NCBI RefSeq assembly: GCF_901482695.1
Contig: NZ_LR590484.1
Coordinates: forward strand, 1,860,001-1,924,000
Source of the DNA: Sphingobacterium thalpophilum
GTDB lineage: Bacteria; Bacteroidota; Bacteroidia; Sphingobacteriales; Sphingobacteriaceae
Length of the DNA stretch: 64,000 nt
Direction: 5' to 3'
Shown: positions 33,138 to 41,488 of the stretch, in pieces
How positions within the stretch are numbered: position 1 is the first letter of the stretch
How the letters are laid out: each line of letters begins with the position of its first letter
Program-made: the position numbers and the translations under genes
Notes under the pieces: model-generated
What the model was told of the DNA's origin: nothing
Databases searched by the model: none
Seen by the model: only the letters and a program-made list of their open reading frames with translations

Positions 33138-34367
33138 ATGGAATACGAGATTATCAGACTTTCAAATGGAATGCGCGCGGTATTCCAATATCAGAACTTA
33201 CCCATAACACACGTATGTATGGTCATCAATGCGGGCTCCCGGGATGAGCTGGCCGGAAAGTTTGGTGTCGCGCATTTCATTGAACACCTGTTATTTAAAA
33301 GGACGGAGAAACGCTCGACACAACAAATTATTAATCGTCTGGAATCTGTGGGGGGTGACCTGAACGCGTATACGACCAAAGAGTATACCTGTGTCCATGC
33401 CTCCATTCTGAAACCCTATCTGGATCGGGTGCTGGATCTTTTTGAAGATATCTTTTTCCATTCCACGTTTCCGGAAGTAGAAATGGATAAGGAAAAATCG
33501 GTGATTGTCGATGAAATGGCGTCTTATCTGGATAGTCCCGAAGAATCTATCGTGGATGATTTTGAAGACCTTATTTTTCAGGGATCGGGGCTGGGGCATA
33601 ATATATTGGGGCTGGAAGATCAGTTGCTGTCTCTTCAGAAGGACGATATTCTGACCTTCATGCAATCAAATTACGATACCCATGAAATGGTGATCGGTAT
33701 TACAGGCAACTACAGTGTGAAAGAAGTGGAGCGCTTGCTGCTCAGAACTTTTGGCAATATATCCGAAAATAAAACCTTACGGACGAGAGATGATGTGAAG
33801 CCGGTTGGCGAACAGCATCTGACAGTGCCAAAACCCATTAATCAAGTCCACTATATGCTCGGTTCGTTGGCTTACGGTTATCGCGACGACCGTAAGACCG
33901 GCTTGCTGCTGCTGAACAATATGCTCGGTGGTATGGGTATGGGATCGATCCTCAATCTTTCCATCCGTGAGAAATATGGCATCGCTTATACGATAGAATC
34001 CAATTACACGATCTTTTCGGACACCGGATTGTTTAGCATCTATCTGGGTACAGATGAGGAAAAAGTGGAAAAAGCTAAAAAGCTGGTATTTAAGGAACTC
34101 CGCCATATGTGCGAACACCCGCTATCTGAGGTCAAACTTGCCAAGGCCAAACGGAAGTTTATCGGACAGATCGCTTTAACAGAGGAGAACCGCATGAGTA
34201 CCATTATCTCGGCGGCCAAGAATGTAATGGATTACGACCGTGTGATCCTACTGGATGAAGTGATTGAAAAAATAGAGATGCTCGGCAGTGCTCAGCTCCT
34301 TGAGATTGCCCAAGATGTATTTGACCCACGGAAGCTACTCTCGCTGAGTTTTGTCCCAGAAAATTGA
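33138..34367 (+). CDS. M16-family zinc metallopeptidase
   Basis: A 409-residue processing-peptidase-like protease. The inverted zinc motif HxxEH is seen as HFIEH at residues 46-50 (GVAHFIEHLLFK), with the third-ligand region DKEKSVIVDEMASY about 70 residues later. The second M16 half includes LGGMGMGSILNLSIREKYGIAY. There is no signal peptide, so it is probably cytoplasmic. The frame is open from an ATG at 33027, but that adds 37 residues foreign to the family; MEYEIIRLSNGMRAV is the standard start. It is a single-gene unit; the partner or substrate is not shown by context. Confidence 0.9.
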   Translation: MEYEIIRLSNGMRAVFQYQNLPITHVCMVINAGSRDELAGKFGVAHFIEHLLFKRTEKRSTQQIINRLESVGGDLNAYTTKEYTCVHASILKPYLDRVLDLFEDIFFHSTFPEVEMDKEKSVIVDEMASYLDSPEESIVDDFEDLIFQGSGLGHNILGLEDQLLSLQKDDILTFMQSNYDTHEMVIGITGNYSVKEVERLLLRTFGNISENKTLRTRDDVKPVGEQHLTVPKPINQVHYMLGSLAYGYRDDRKTGLLLLNNMLGGMGMGSILNLSIREKYGIAYTIESNYTIFSDTGLFSIYLGTDEEKVEKAKKLVFKELRHMCEHPLSEVKLAKAKRKFIGQIALTEENRMSTIISAAKNVMDYDRVILLDEVIEKIEMLGSAQLLEIAQDVFDPRKLLSLSFVPEN

Positions 34368-34504
34368 ATGCCCTGGATAGACGCACGATACGCGAAGGTA
34401 TGTTTTGGGTGGGTGAGCCCGTGCGACCGGTAGAGGCTACCGGGATTGCCGGAGGCGAAATCACGATGTTCAGAAGATTGTTTTTATATATGACGAGCAA
34501 TTAT

Positions 34505-34536
34505 ATTGCATATCAGCAGCAATTTATCTAAGTTTG
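34505..34536 (+). promoter_or_regulatory. fabD promoter (-33 ATTG, -7 TAAGTTTG)
   Basis: ATTG at 34505-34508 and TAAGTTTG at 34529-34536 have centres exactly 26 bp apart. The -7 lies in AATTTATCTAAGTTTG, the same 16-bp sequence as before the YfhO gene. The leader would be about 67 nt. Confidence 0.65.
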
Positions 34537-34606
34537 CGGTTACTGTAATGCTTAAATATGAATCGGGCTTACGGGCTCATCAGCCATTAAAGAAAAAAAT
34601 AGATAG

Positions 34607-35497
34607 ATGAAAACTGCATATGTATTTCCCGGTCAGGGCGCCCAGTTTGTTGGAATGGGCCAAGACCTGTATAATTTAAACGAAGAGACAAAAGCTTTGT
34701 TCGAAAAAGCGAATGATATTTTAGGTTTCCGTATTACCGATATTATGTTTTCGGGTACTGACGAGGAGTTGAAACAGACCAAAGTAACACAACCGGCAAT
34801 TTTCTTGCATTCGGTGATTTTGGCAAAAGCATTGGGTGATTCTTTTCAGCCGGATATGGTAGCGGGACACTCTTTGGGTGAGTTTTCTGCTTTGGTGGCA
34901 GCTGGTGCTTTAAGTTTTGAAGATGGTTTAAAGCTGGTCGCTCAACGTGCCAACGCGATGCAGAAGGCCTGTGAGCTGCAGCCTTCGACTATGGCTGCGA
35001 TTTTGGGCCTCGAGGATGCTATTGTGGAGGATATCTGTGCGCAAGTGGAGGAAGTGGTTGTCGCGGCAAATTACAATTGTCCGGGGCAGCTGGTTATCTC
35101 GGGATCCATTGAAGGTGTTGATCAGGCCTGTGCACTGCTGACCGAAGCGGGAGCAAAACGTGCGTTGAAATTAAATGTTGGCGGTGCTTTCCACTCGCCA
35201 TTGATGGAGTCGGCGAAAGTTGAACTACAGGCTGCAATCGAAGCTGTGGATATTCTCTCCCCCAGATGCCCTATTTATCAAAATATAGACGCAAAGCCGC
35301 AGACCGATCCGGCAACGATCAAGCAGAACCTGATCGCACAGCTGACAGGCGCAGTCCGCTGGACACAAACTGTGCAGCATATGCTGGCCGACGGGGCTAC
35401 TGCATTTGTGGAAGTTGGACCGGGAAATGTCTTACAGGGTTTAGTTAAGAAAGTGGACCGTCAGGTGCAAACCTCCGCGGCAACTGTGCTGGCATAA
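34607..35497 (+). CDS. fabD: Malonyl-CoA:ACP transacylase
   Basis: A 296-residue enzyme that moves malonyl groups from CoA to acyl carrier protein, supplying fatty acid synthesis. The catalytic Ser89 lies in GHSLGEFSALVAAG and the partner His196 in GGAFHSPLM. The N-terminal oxyanion segment VFPGQGAQFVGMG and the Arg-containing VAQRANAMQK (binding the malonyl carboxylate) are present, as is the final EVGPGNVLQGLVKK. The length is normal. It stands alone, with its own promoter and terminator, not in a fab operon as in E. coli. Confidence 0.96.
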   Translation: MKTAYVFPGQGAQFVGMGQDLYNLNEETKALFEKANDILGFRITDIMFSGTDEELKQTKVTQPAIFLHSVILAKALGDSFQPDMVAGHSLGEFSALVAAGALSFEDGLKLVAQRANAMQKACELQPSTMAAILGLEDAIVEDICAQVEEVVVAANYNCPGQLVISGSIEGVDQACALLTEAGAKRALKLNVGGAFHSPLMESAKVELQAAIEAVDILSPRCPIYQNIDAKPQTDPATIKQNLIAQLTGAVRWTQTVQHMLADGATAFVEVGPGNVLQGLVKKVDRQVQTSAATVLA

Positions 35498-35512
35498 GCT
35501 TGCTTCTGATCG

Positions 35513-35553
35513 AAACTAAAAAAAAGGAACACTATGGTTCCTTTTTTTAGTTT
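35513..35553 (+). terminator. Intrinsic terminator after fabD
   Basis: Eight As followed by GGAAC (35518-35530) pair with GTTCC followed by seven Ts (35537-35548) around loop ACTATG. Outer bases extend the stem with one bulge. The T-run serves the plus strand and the A-run would serve the convergent RDD gene. Confidence 0.85.
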
Positions 35554-35666
35554 TTGGAGTGTATCCCCTTGCTGAATACGGATTGACAAGGCAGAGTCCA
35601 AGTTACAGGAATAATCTATCTCGGCTTTAACACGCAACAAGCGTCCTGCGCAGCGTGGGCGGCGGA

Positions 35667-36398
35667 TTATTTGTCCTTAAACATACGGTAATGGTCCTTC
35701 ATGACCTGCAACACAAAATCGTTGGGAGTCATCTTCTCGGGGTGCTTCATATCCATGACCTTTTCCAGGCGCTGTACCAATGCTGTGAGTATGCCGACAT
35801 CCCTTCTGTCGAATGCCGTCTGGTAAACATCTTTGATCAAATTGGCATCTTTATCGCTTAATTTAATGACCTGAGGGAATAGAATAGGATGATTGTCGGT
35901 GGTTTCTTCATAGATTGTATCACTGAGCTTAAGACTTGGCTTGAGGCTGATCACAGCGGTCTCGCCTGCAATATCGCCAATGCGCTGTCCATTTTTAGAT
36001 AGGACAATGGAGGTGATGGCAATGCCGCCCATGGTCATCCATATATCAACAATCGATAATGCCCACCGCGATAGGTACTGATAAAAATTTGCGCGGGATC
36101 CATCGAGTTTAACCACCTTTATCTTCATGATTTTTTTACCGATGGTCTGTCCTCCAAATGCAGTCTCTGTGATCAAGGTATAGAAAAATGCAGGTAGCGT
36201 CATGCCCATGATAACGCCGTAGCGTAGATAAGGGTCGCTTTTGGAGATATGTATGCTGTCCAGAAGGAATATACAAAAGAAAATGTAACAGACAATGACA
36301 AAATAATCGATGGCAAATGCGATCATTCTTGAACCTAAGCTGGCAAGGTTGTATTCGATTTTTACATTTTGTGCTGTGTTTATCTCAAGCTTATTCAT
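35667..36398 (-). CDS. RDD-family membrane protein
   Basis: A 243-residue inner-membrane protein with an RDD domain (about 5-155). It has three membrane segments, the family marker LASLGSRMIAFAIDYFVIV (Arg...Asp in the first helix), and TAFGGQTIGKKIMKIKVVKLDG before the third. A soluble helical C-terminal part of about 90 residues follows (KLSDKDANLIKDVYQTAFDR). The frame opens at 36461, but the ATG at 36398 (MNKLEINTAQNVKIEY) fits the family. It is divergent from the SpoIIM-like gene. This divergent pairing with the MoxR cluster is common in Bacteroidota, so it is likely part of the same system. Confidence 0.87.
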   Translation of the reverse strand: MNKLEINTAQNVKIEYNLASLGSRMIAFAIDYFVIVCYIFFCIFLLDSIHISKSDPYLRYGVIMGMTLPAFFYTLITETAFGGQTIGKKIMKIKVVKLDGSRANFYQYLSRWALSIVDIWMTMGGIAITSIVLSKNGQRIGDIAGETAVISLKPSLKLSDTIYEETTDNHPILFPQVIKLSDKDANLIKDVYQTAFDRRDVGILTALVQRLEKVMDMKHPEKMTPNDFVLQVMKDHYRMFKDK

Positions 36399-36439
36399 AT
36401 CTAAATGCGTATCTGTATATCGGTTGTTACCATTCGCAT

Positions 36440-36471
36440 ATAAGGCCCTATCCGCCGGCAAGAGGCCTTAT
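36440..36471. repeat. Inverted repeat in the RDD/SpoIIM divergent region
   Basis: ATAAGGCC (36440-36447) and GGCCTTAT (36464-36471) are perfect 8-bp inverted arms with a 16-bp spacer. It lies between the two divergent starts, where a dimeric regulator could act on both. The operator role is inferred. Confidence 0.45.
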
Positions 36472-36542
36472 GCTCATGAAAAAGACTGAAATTTCCGGTG
36501 TATTTTCATGCCGGTTTGTGCTTTTCAATCACTGATATTTCC

Positions 36543-36550
36543 TATATTTG
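36543..36550 (+). promoter_or_regulatory. Candidate -7 element of the MoxR cluster
   Basis: TATATTTG matches TAnnTTTG and predicts a leader of about 20 nt before the ATG at 36574. The nearest TTTG upstream (36515-36518) is 30 bp away by centres, somewhat too far for a standard -33. Confidence 0.45.
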
Positions 36551-36573
36551 ATTTGGCCAGTTAAAAAAAATTA

Positions 36574-37536
36574 ATGAGAGAAGCATCGTTTGTAGAACGA
36601 AATAAAGAAAAATGGACGTTAATTGAAAATAATTTGTCAATTAGCAAGGACGTTGATCCGGATGTACTGGCTTCAAATTATATTGAGCTAACAAATGATC
36701 TGGCCTATGCGCAGACATTTTACCCCGAGAGTAAGGTTCGGAAGTACCTGAACGAGCTTGCTGTTACTGCGCATCAAAAAATCTACAAAGACCAGAAAGC
36801 TTCCAACAATAAGTTTAGATCTTTTGTTATGGAGGAGATTCCGCAGGCGATATGGTCTATCCGCAGGCCTTTGATGTATTCATTGTTGATCTTTATACTC
36901 GCGTCGGTCATCGGTTTTCTGTCGGCTATGTATGATGTCGATTTTGTCCGGTTAATTTTGGGCGATCAGTATGTAGATTCAACGATTGAGAGCATCAGAG
37001 CCGGAGACCCCGCAGCGGTGTACGGAAAGGGCAGCAATTTTGGTTCAGCGATCTGGATCACCATCAATAATGTACGTGTGGCTTTTATGGCTTTTGCCTT
37101 CGGCTTATTTTTGAGTGTCGGAACAGGCTATATTCTTTTCAGTAATGGCATTATGCTGGGGGCTTTCCATCAGTTATTCTTTCAGTATGGCGTCATGGGC
37201 AAAGCGATGTCAGCAATCTGGATTCACGGAACTATCGAAATATCGGTCATTGTCGTGGCGGGCGGATGTGGCTTTGCTATCGGGAATAGCTTATTGTTTC
37301 CGGGATCCTATACGCGGTTGGCCTCTTTTGTCCGGACGGCGAAGACGGCAATGAAGGTTTTGCTCAGTACCGTTCCGTTTTTCGTTGTGGCAGGCACATT
37401 AGAAGGTTTTGTAACACGTTATTATGAAGTGTCCGTTTGGCTATGCGTAATCATAATTGTATTATCCTTGCTGGGCATCGTGTATTTTTATATAATTAAT
37501 CCGTATCGGTTAGCCAGGCGATTGCAATGGAAGTAG
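36574..37536 (+). CDS. SpoIIM-like (DUF95) membrane protein
   Basis: A 320-residue membrane protein of the stage II sporulation protein M / DUF95 family. Despite the name, this family is widespread in bacteria that do not sporulate. The N-terminal 100 residues are soluble and helical (MREASFVERNKEKWTLIENN), followed by six or so membrane helices. The conserved NNVRVAFMAFAFGLFLSVGTG and the IWIHGTIEISVIVVAGGCG segment are diagnostic. It is the first of six overlapping genes; its end overlaps the next gene by 10 bp. Its function in this setting is unknown. Confidence 0.88.
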   Translation: MREASFVERNKEKWTLIENNLSISKDVDPDVLASNYIELTNDLAYAQTFYPESKVRKYLNELAVTAHQKIYKDQKASNNKFRSFVMEEIPQAIWSIRRPLMYSLLIFILASVIGFLSAMYDVDFVRLILGDQYVDSTIESIRAGDPAAVYGKGSNFGSAIWITINNVRVAFMAFAFGLFLSVGTGYILFSNGIMLGAFHQLFFQYGVMGKAMSAIWIHGTIEISVIVVAGGCGFAIGNSLLFPGSYTRLASFVRTAKTAMKVLLSTVPFFVVAGTLEGFVTRYYEVSVWLCVIIIVLSLLGIVYFYIINPYRLARRLQWK

Positions 37537-38438
37537 ATTTTGAATTTCAGAAAGAACGTAAAATAGGAGATTTTGTCCAGAGCTTTATCGACCTTTTTAA
37601 ATCGATCTATAAGCACTTTGTGACCACCATTTTTGGTTTATCTGCACTGCCGCTCGGGGGGATTGCCCTCGTGTATTATTTCTTATCTACCAAAATCACT
37701 TTTTCTGCAAATAGCAACTCATTTGAGGATATCGATGGCCTTACCTGGGCGGGAGTGCTCATCCTGGCTTTGCTAGCGCTGGGGCTGTATGTTTACGGCA
37801 TTTCGATAGAGTACTTCATTCTCCTGAAAGAGCGCAAGGACACCCAATTTTCGGGGCAGGAGGTGCTGCGCAATTTCAGATTAAACATCGGCCGGTATTT
37901 TAGGTTTCTGTTTGCAATGATCCTCGCGCTGGTCGTTATCTTCATACCGGTTGTCTTTGTCGCTGCAATCGCTATATTTATCCCATTTATCGGGAGTTTT
38001 GCGATAGGCATTCTGATGTCCATGGTTGGCATTTGGCTATTCTGCTCTTTCCTATTTTATCGGGAAGGATACTCCGACCTGGGAAGCTGCTTTACGGATG
38101 CGTATGTGATGCTCAGCAAAAAACTCGTTCAATATGGTGTTGCCACCTATATTGTCAATTTTATTTTCCAGATGGCCGTTATGATGATTTCTATTGTTCC
38201 AATGATCATCATTTCGCTGTTGTCCTATAATTTCCTGGGTGTGGAGGCTGCTTTCTTTGACTCGTCCTGGGGAAAGTTGCTGATGACGCTGGGTGGTCTC
38301 TTCGTCACCTTATTCACTCTTTTTCTATATATGGCCGGAGTGCTGGCCAATGGGATCATCTATGAAACAGCCAAAGATCTCAAATTTGGCGAACGCATTT
38401 ATGCGATGATTGATCAGATCGGAGGGCGTGATGAGTAG
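37527..38438 (+). CDS. Multi-pass membrane protein of unknown function in the MoxR cluster
   Basis: A 303-residue membrane protein with about six hydrophobic segments and a charged cytoplasmic N-terminus (MEVDFEFQKERKIGDFVQSF). I do not recognise a named family; the layout resembles the YIP1/GDPD-membrane-domain type of helical bundle. It overlaps the SpoIIM-like gene by 10 bp upstream and the DUF4129 gene by 8 bp downstream, so its translation is coupled on both sides. Homologous slots in other Bacteroidota MoxR clusters are filled by similar membrane proteins. Confidence 0.72.
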   Translation: MEVDFEFQKERKIGDFVQSFIDLFKSIYKHFVTTIFGLSALPLGGIALVYYFLSTKITFSANSNSFEDIDGLTWAGVLILALLALGLYVYGISIEYFILLKERKDTQFSGQEVLRNFRLNIGRYFRFLFAMILALVVIFIPVVFVAAIAIFIPFIGSFAIGILMSMVGIWLFCSFLFYREGYSDLGSCFTDAYVMLSKKLVQYGVATYIVNFIFQMAVMMISIVPMIIISLLSYNFLGVEAAFFDSSWGKLLMTLGGLFVTLFTLFLYMAGVLANGIIYETAKDLKFGERIYAMIDQIGGRDE

Positions 38439-39312
38439 AGTACTCGTGATTTTTTTGTTTGGATTTGTATATGCACTAACAGCCTGTCATCCCAAGCAGC
38501 GTGATGTGGGGAGCGATGGTGAAGCAGTGGATTCCTCTGCCATTGTTACCGATACGTTGGTGGCTGTTCCAGACAGTATTGCGGTGGATACCGTCGGGAC
38601 AACGAAAATCCCGGCGGTTGGCAGCCAACCGAATAAAATAGATATCTGGGAGCCCGGTCTCTTCGATTCTATCCCTAGATACTCCCAGAGGCGCGCCTTT
38701 AAGATGGACCCGTATCCGGATATTATCAAGCGTTATGAAGATGATGCTTTTGTGTATTCGGAAAATATCAAATCCCGGGTGGGAGTACTTCAACGTGTTG
38801 TGAGTAGGATTTCGAAGTGGCTGAGCGATTTAATGCCCGACAACCCCCTGAGATTCGAAAAAGAGTTTGGCTACCTCTTTGCCTTTCTGGCGCTGATCGT
38901 TCTCGCCTACATCTTATACAAGGTATTATATAATAAGAACTCGTATTTTATCACACATAAACCGGAAGATGAAGAATTGGATACAGTAAGCTATGTGGAG
39001 CGCAATCTGATGAACAGCAATCTGGACCATTATATCAAGGAGAGTATTGAGCAGAAGAATTATGCGCTTGGAGTCCGGTATCTCCAGCTGCAGAATATCC
39101 AGAAGCTGGCACAGACAGGACATATTATATGGAAGCATAGCAAAACGAATGCAGAATTTGCCAATGAGATCACCAATGACGGGCTGCGAACGGGATTCTT
39201 GGATTGCACGCAGGTGTTTGACCGGGTGTGGTTCGGGCAGTTCGGATTAAGTGAGACCGAGTTTAACCAATATAGGGAGCTGTTTTATCAATATCAAAAT
39301 CAAATTAAATGA
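38431..39312 (+). CDS. DUF4129-domain lipoprotein-like membrane protein
   Basis: A 293-residue protein. The N-terminus (MSRVLVIFLFGFVYALTAC) is a lipoprotein-type signal with lipobox LTAC. A low-complexity Asp/Val/Thr-rich periplasmic linker follows, then one membrane helix at about 150-170 (YLFAFLALIVLAYILYKVLY) and a C-terminal DUF4129 domain ending VWFGQFGLSETEFNQYRELF. The frame opens at 38410, but the ATG at 38431 gives the signal peptide. It overlaps its upstream neighbour by 8 bp and downstream DUF4350 by 4 bp. DUF4129 is often linked to transglutaminase-like or MoxR proteins; its activity is unknown. Confidence 0.82.
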   Translation: MSRVLVIFLFGFVYALTACHPKQRDVGSDGEAVDSSAIVTDTLVAVPDSIAVDTVGTTKIPAVGSQPNKIDIWEPGLFDSIPRYSQRRAFKMDPYPDIIKRYEDDAFVYSENIKSRVGVLQRVVSRISKWLSDLMPDNPLRFEKEFGYLFAFLALIVLAYILYKVLYNKNSYFITHKPEDEELDTVSYVERNLMNSNLDHYIKESIEQKNYALGVRYLQLQNIQKLAQTGHIIWKHSKTNAEFANEITNDGLRTGFLDCTQVFDRVWFGQFGLSETEFNQYRELFYQYQNQIK

Positions 39313-40502
39313 AGGGATCTGTAAAGTTCGGCTTGATATTGTTAGGTGTTGTCCTACTGTTGATCGGTATCATCGATATGACGAGCAAGAAACCTATTAT
39401 CTGGGAGCGTACCTTTGATATGAAGGATAAAAACCCCTTTGGCGCTTTTGTCCTTAGACAGGAATTGAAACATATTATCGATCAGAATAATATGAATATT
39501 GAACGTCCCTTATACGAGTATCTGGACAGTGTCAAGAGGCCGGACAAAAATCTGCTGTTTTATACCTCTTATTTTTCCCCCGGCGAAGCTGCTCACCATA
39601 AGCTACTGGACTATGTATCTAAAGGAGGTAAAGCCATGATCATAGCAAATGATATTGATTTCTACCTATTGGATTCTTTGCAGATAGAAACGTACAATTT
39701 CTACGGATTCAAAAAAGGACTGGATATAAAAGACCAATTAAGGGTAACATTAACCAACGATACGAGTAAGATAAGCTATGATAAGTCCGAGCTGAGCGTG
39801 GTGTTCAGTAAACTTCCTAAGCAGGCCACTATTCTTGGCGGTATTACTTATCGGGATTTTCTTTTGCCGAATTTTGTCGAGGTGCCTTTTGGCCGGGGGC
39901 TGCTTTATTTGCATCTGACGCCCGATCTATTTGGCAACTATTACCTGTTAAATTCGGCTTCGCAGTACGTGTATGTCGCGAAGTGTTTGTCTTATTTGAA
40001 CGATAAACCAGTTGCCTGGTACAATTTCAGAGCCAACATCCGTCAATATCGGACGCCGATGCGCGTTATCCTGACGAGTGACGGTCTTCGGCAGGCATGG
40101 TATGTTTTGTTGGGCGGGCTGCTGCTGTTGCTCGTGTTCAGGAGCAAGCGTGAGCAGCGTGCAGTTGAGATTGTGAATCCGGAGCCCAATCTCTCCAAGG
40201 AGTTCTGTGAGACCATTGCTACGCTCTACTACGAAAATGGAACTCCGGGCAACATGGTGGCCAAGAAGATAGATTATTTCCTGCATGATCTTCGAAACCG
40301 CTTTCATGTCGATACACTCCAGCTTCAGGAAGAGGGCTTTGTTGAGGAGTTAGCCGAACGATCAGGTGTATCGCAGGCGGAGACCGGTTTTCTCATTAAG
40401 CTGATTATACAGCTACGGCAGTGGCCACAACATGAAGTTGCCGACCTCAAGCAACTGAATGATACGATAGAAGAATTCAAACTTAAAGCAAAAATGATAT
40501 GA
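39309..40502 (+). CDS. DUF4350-domain membrane protein
   Basis: A 397-residue protein with an N-terminal membrane helix (about 6-24), a periplasmic domain, a second helix at about 260-277 (WYVLLGGLLLLLVF) and a cytoplasmic tail. The first domain shows the DUF4350 pattern, a glutamine-amidotransferase-like fold without catalytic residues: NPFGAFVLRQELKHI, LLFYTSYFSPGEAAHHKLLD and YVSKGGKAMIIANDID. The tail (NPEPNLSKEFCETIATLYYE) is typical of this cluster. It overlaps both neighbours by 4 bp (ATGA), so it is tightly coupled with the MoxR ATPase that follows. Confidence 0.82.
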   Translation: MKGSVKFGLILLGVVLLLIGIIDMTSKKPIIWERTFDMKDKNPFGAFVLRQELKHIIDQNNMNIERPLYEYLDSVKRPDKNLLFYTSYFSPGEAAHHKLLDYVSKGGKAMIIANDIDFYLLDSLQIETYNFYGFKKGLDIKDQLRVTLTNDTSKISYDKSELSVVFSKLPKQATILGGITYRDFLLPNFVEVPFGRGLLYLHLTPDLFGNYYLLNSASQYVYVAKCLSYLNDKPVAWYNFRANIRQYRTPMRVILTSDGLRQAWYVLLGGLLLLLVFRSKREQRAVEIVNPEPNLSKEFCETIATLYYENGTPGNMVAKKIDYFLHDLRNRFHVDTLQLQEEGFVEELAERSGVSQAETGFLIKLIIQLRQWPQHEVADLKQLNDTIEEFKLKAKMI

Positions 40503-41488
40503 GTGACTTCGATAAATATAAATCTTTTGAAAACCGGACAGATGTATCGGTTTTGTACGATAAGATGGCACAGGTAAAAGCGGAGGTAAAAAAGGTGATT
40601 GTGGGACAGGACGAACTGCTCGATATGTTGCTGATTTCGATCCTGGCTTCGGGGCATGCCCTGATCGAAGGATTGCCGGGTGTGGCAAAGACTTTGTCTG
40701 CAAAATTAATTGCCAGAACGATCAGCAGTGATTTCAAACGGATCCAGTTCACTCCCGACCTGATGCCTTCCGATGTGACAGGCTCGTCCATACTCGATCT
40801 CAAAACGAATGAGTTCGAATTTCGTAAAGGACCTATTTTTGCAAATATTGTTTTAATTGACGAGATCAACCGAGCTCCGGCCAAAACGCAGGCGGCACTC
40901 TTTGAGAGTATGGCCGAGCGGCAAGTTTCTGTCGATGGTAATACGTATGGTCTACCGGTGCCATTTGTCGTGTTCGCCACACAGAATCCCATTGAGCATG
41001 AAGGCACCTACCGGCTCCCGGAAGCACAGCTGGATAGGTTTCTGTTTAAGATCAATGTCAATTACCCCGAGCTGGAGCAAGAGCTGCAGATATTGCGCGA
41101 ACATCATGCGCAACAGGCGGTGAATAAAGAAGATCAGGTTGGTACGGTGATCTCGGCAGCAGAAATAGCCAGCTTTCAACGACTGATCAAATCTATTTTT
41201 GTGCACGAGGAGTTGCTTACGTATATTGCGCAGGTCATTATCAAAACGCGTACAAATCCTAGCTTAACATTGGGGGCATCCCCACGGGCGTCCATTGCAT
41301 TGCTGGAATCTGCCAAGGCCTCTGCCGCGTTAAACGGTCGGGATTTTGTAACCCCCGAGGATATCAGACGGGTGGCTCCCGCAGTACTGGGGCATCGGGT
41401 TATGTTGACCCCAGAACGCGAAATGGAGGGATTCACCACCGCATATGTCATTGATCAGATCCTAAATACCGTTGACATACCAAGATAA
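40499..41488 (+). CDS. MoxR-family AAA+ ATPase
   Basis: A 329-residue cytosolic AAA+ ATPase of the MoxR class, whose members act as chaperones that insert metals or remodel complexes with von Willebrand A partners. The Walker A motif is GLPGVAKT (58-65), Walker B is IVLIDEINRAPAK (about 118-130) and sensor 1 is ATQNP (about 161-165). The lid domain ends with GFTTAYVIDQILNTV. It overlaps DUF4350 by 4 bp and DUF58 by 1 bp (TAATG). The pairing with DUF58 is the hallmark of this system. Confidence 0.93.
   Translation: MSDFDKYKSFENRTDVSVLYDKMAQVKAEVKKVIVGQDELLDMLLISILASGHALIEGLPGVAKTLSAKLIARTISSDFKRIQFTPDLMPSDVTGSSILDLKTNEFEFRKGPIFANIVLIDEINRAPAKTQAALFESMAERQVSVDGNTYGLPVPFVVFATQNPIEHEGTYRLPEAQLDRFLFKINVNYPELEQELQILREHHAQQAVNKEDQVGTVISAAEIASFQRLIKSIFVHEELLTYIAQVIIKTRTNPSLTLGASPRASIALLESAKASAALNGRDFVTPEDIRRVAPAVLGHRVMLTPEREMEGFTTAYVIDQILNTVDIPR

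Noticed and set aside
34427..34443. CCGGTAG/CTACCGG hairpin after the M16 protease gene
   Set aside because: It is a 7-bp stem with a 3-nt loop but no U-tract; the 239-bp gap is locally GC-rich and otherwise explained only by the fabD promoter. Too weak to call a terminator.
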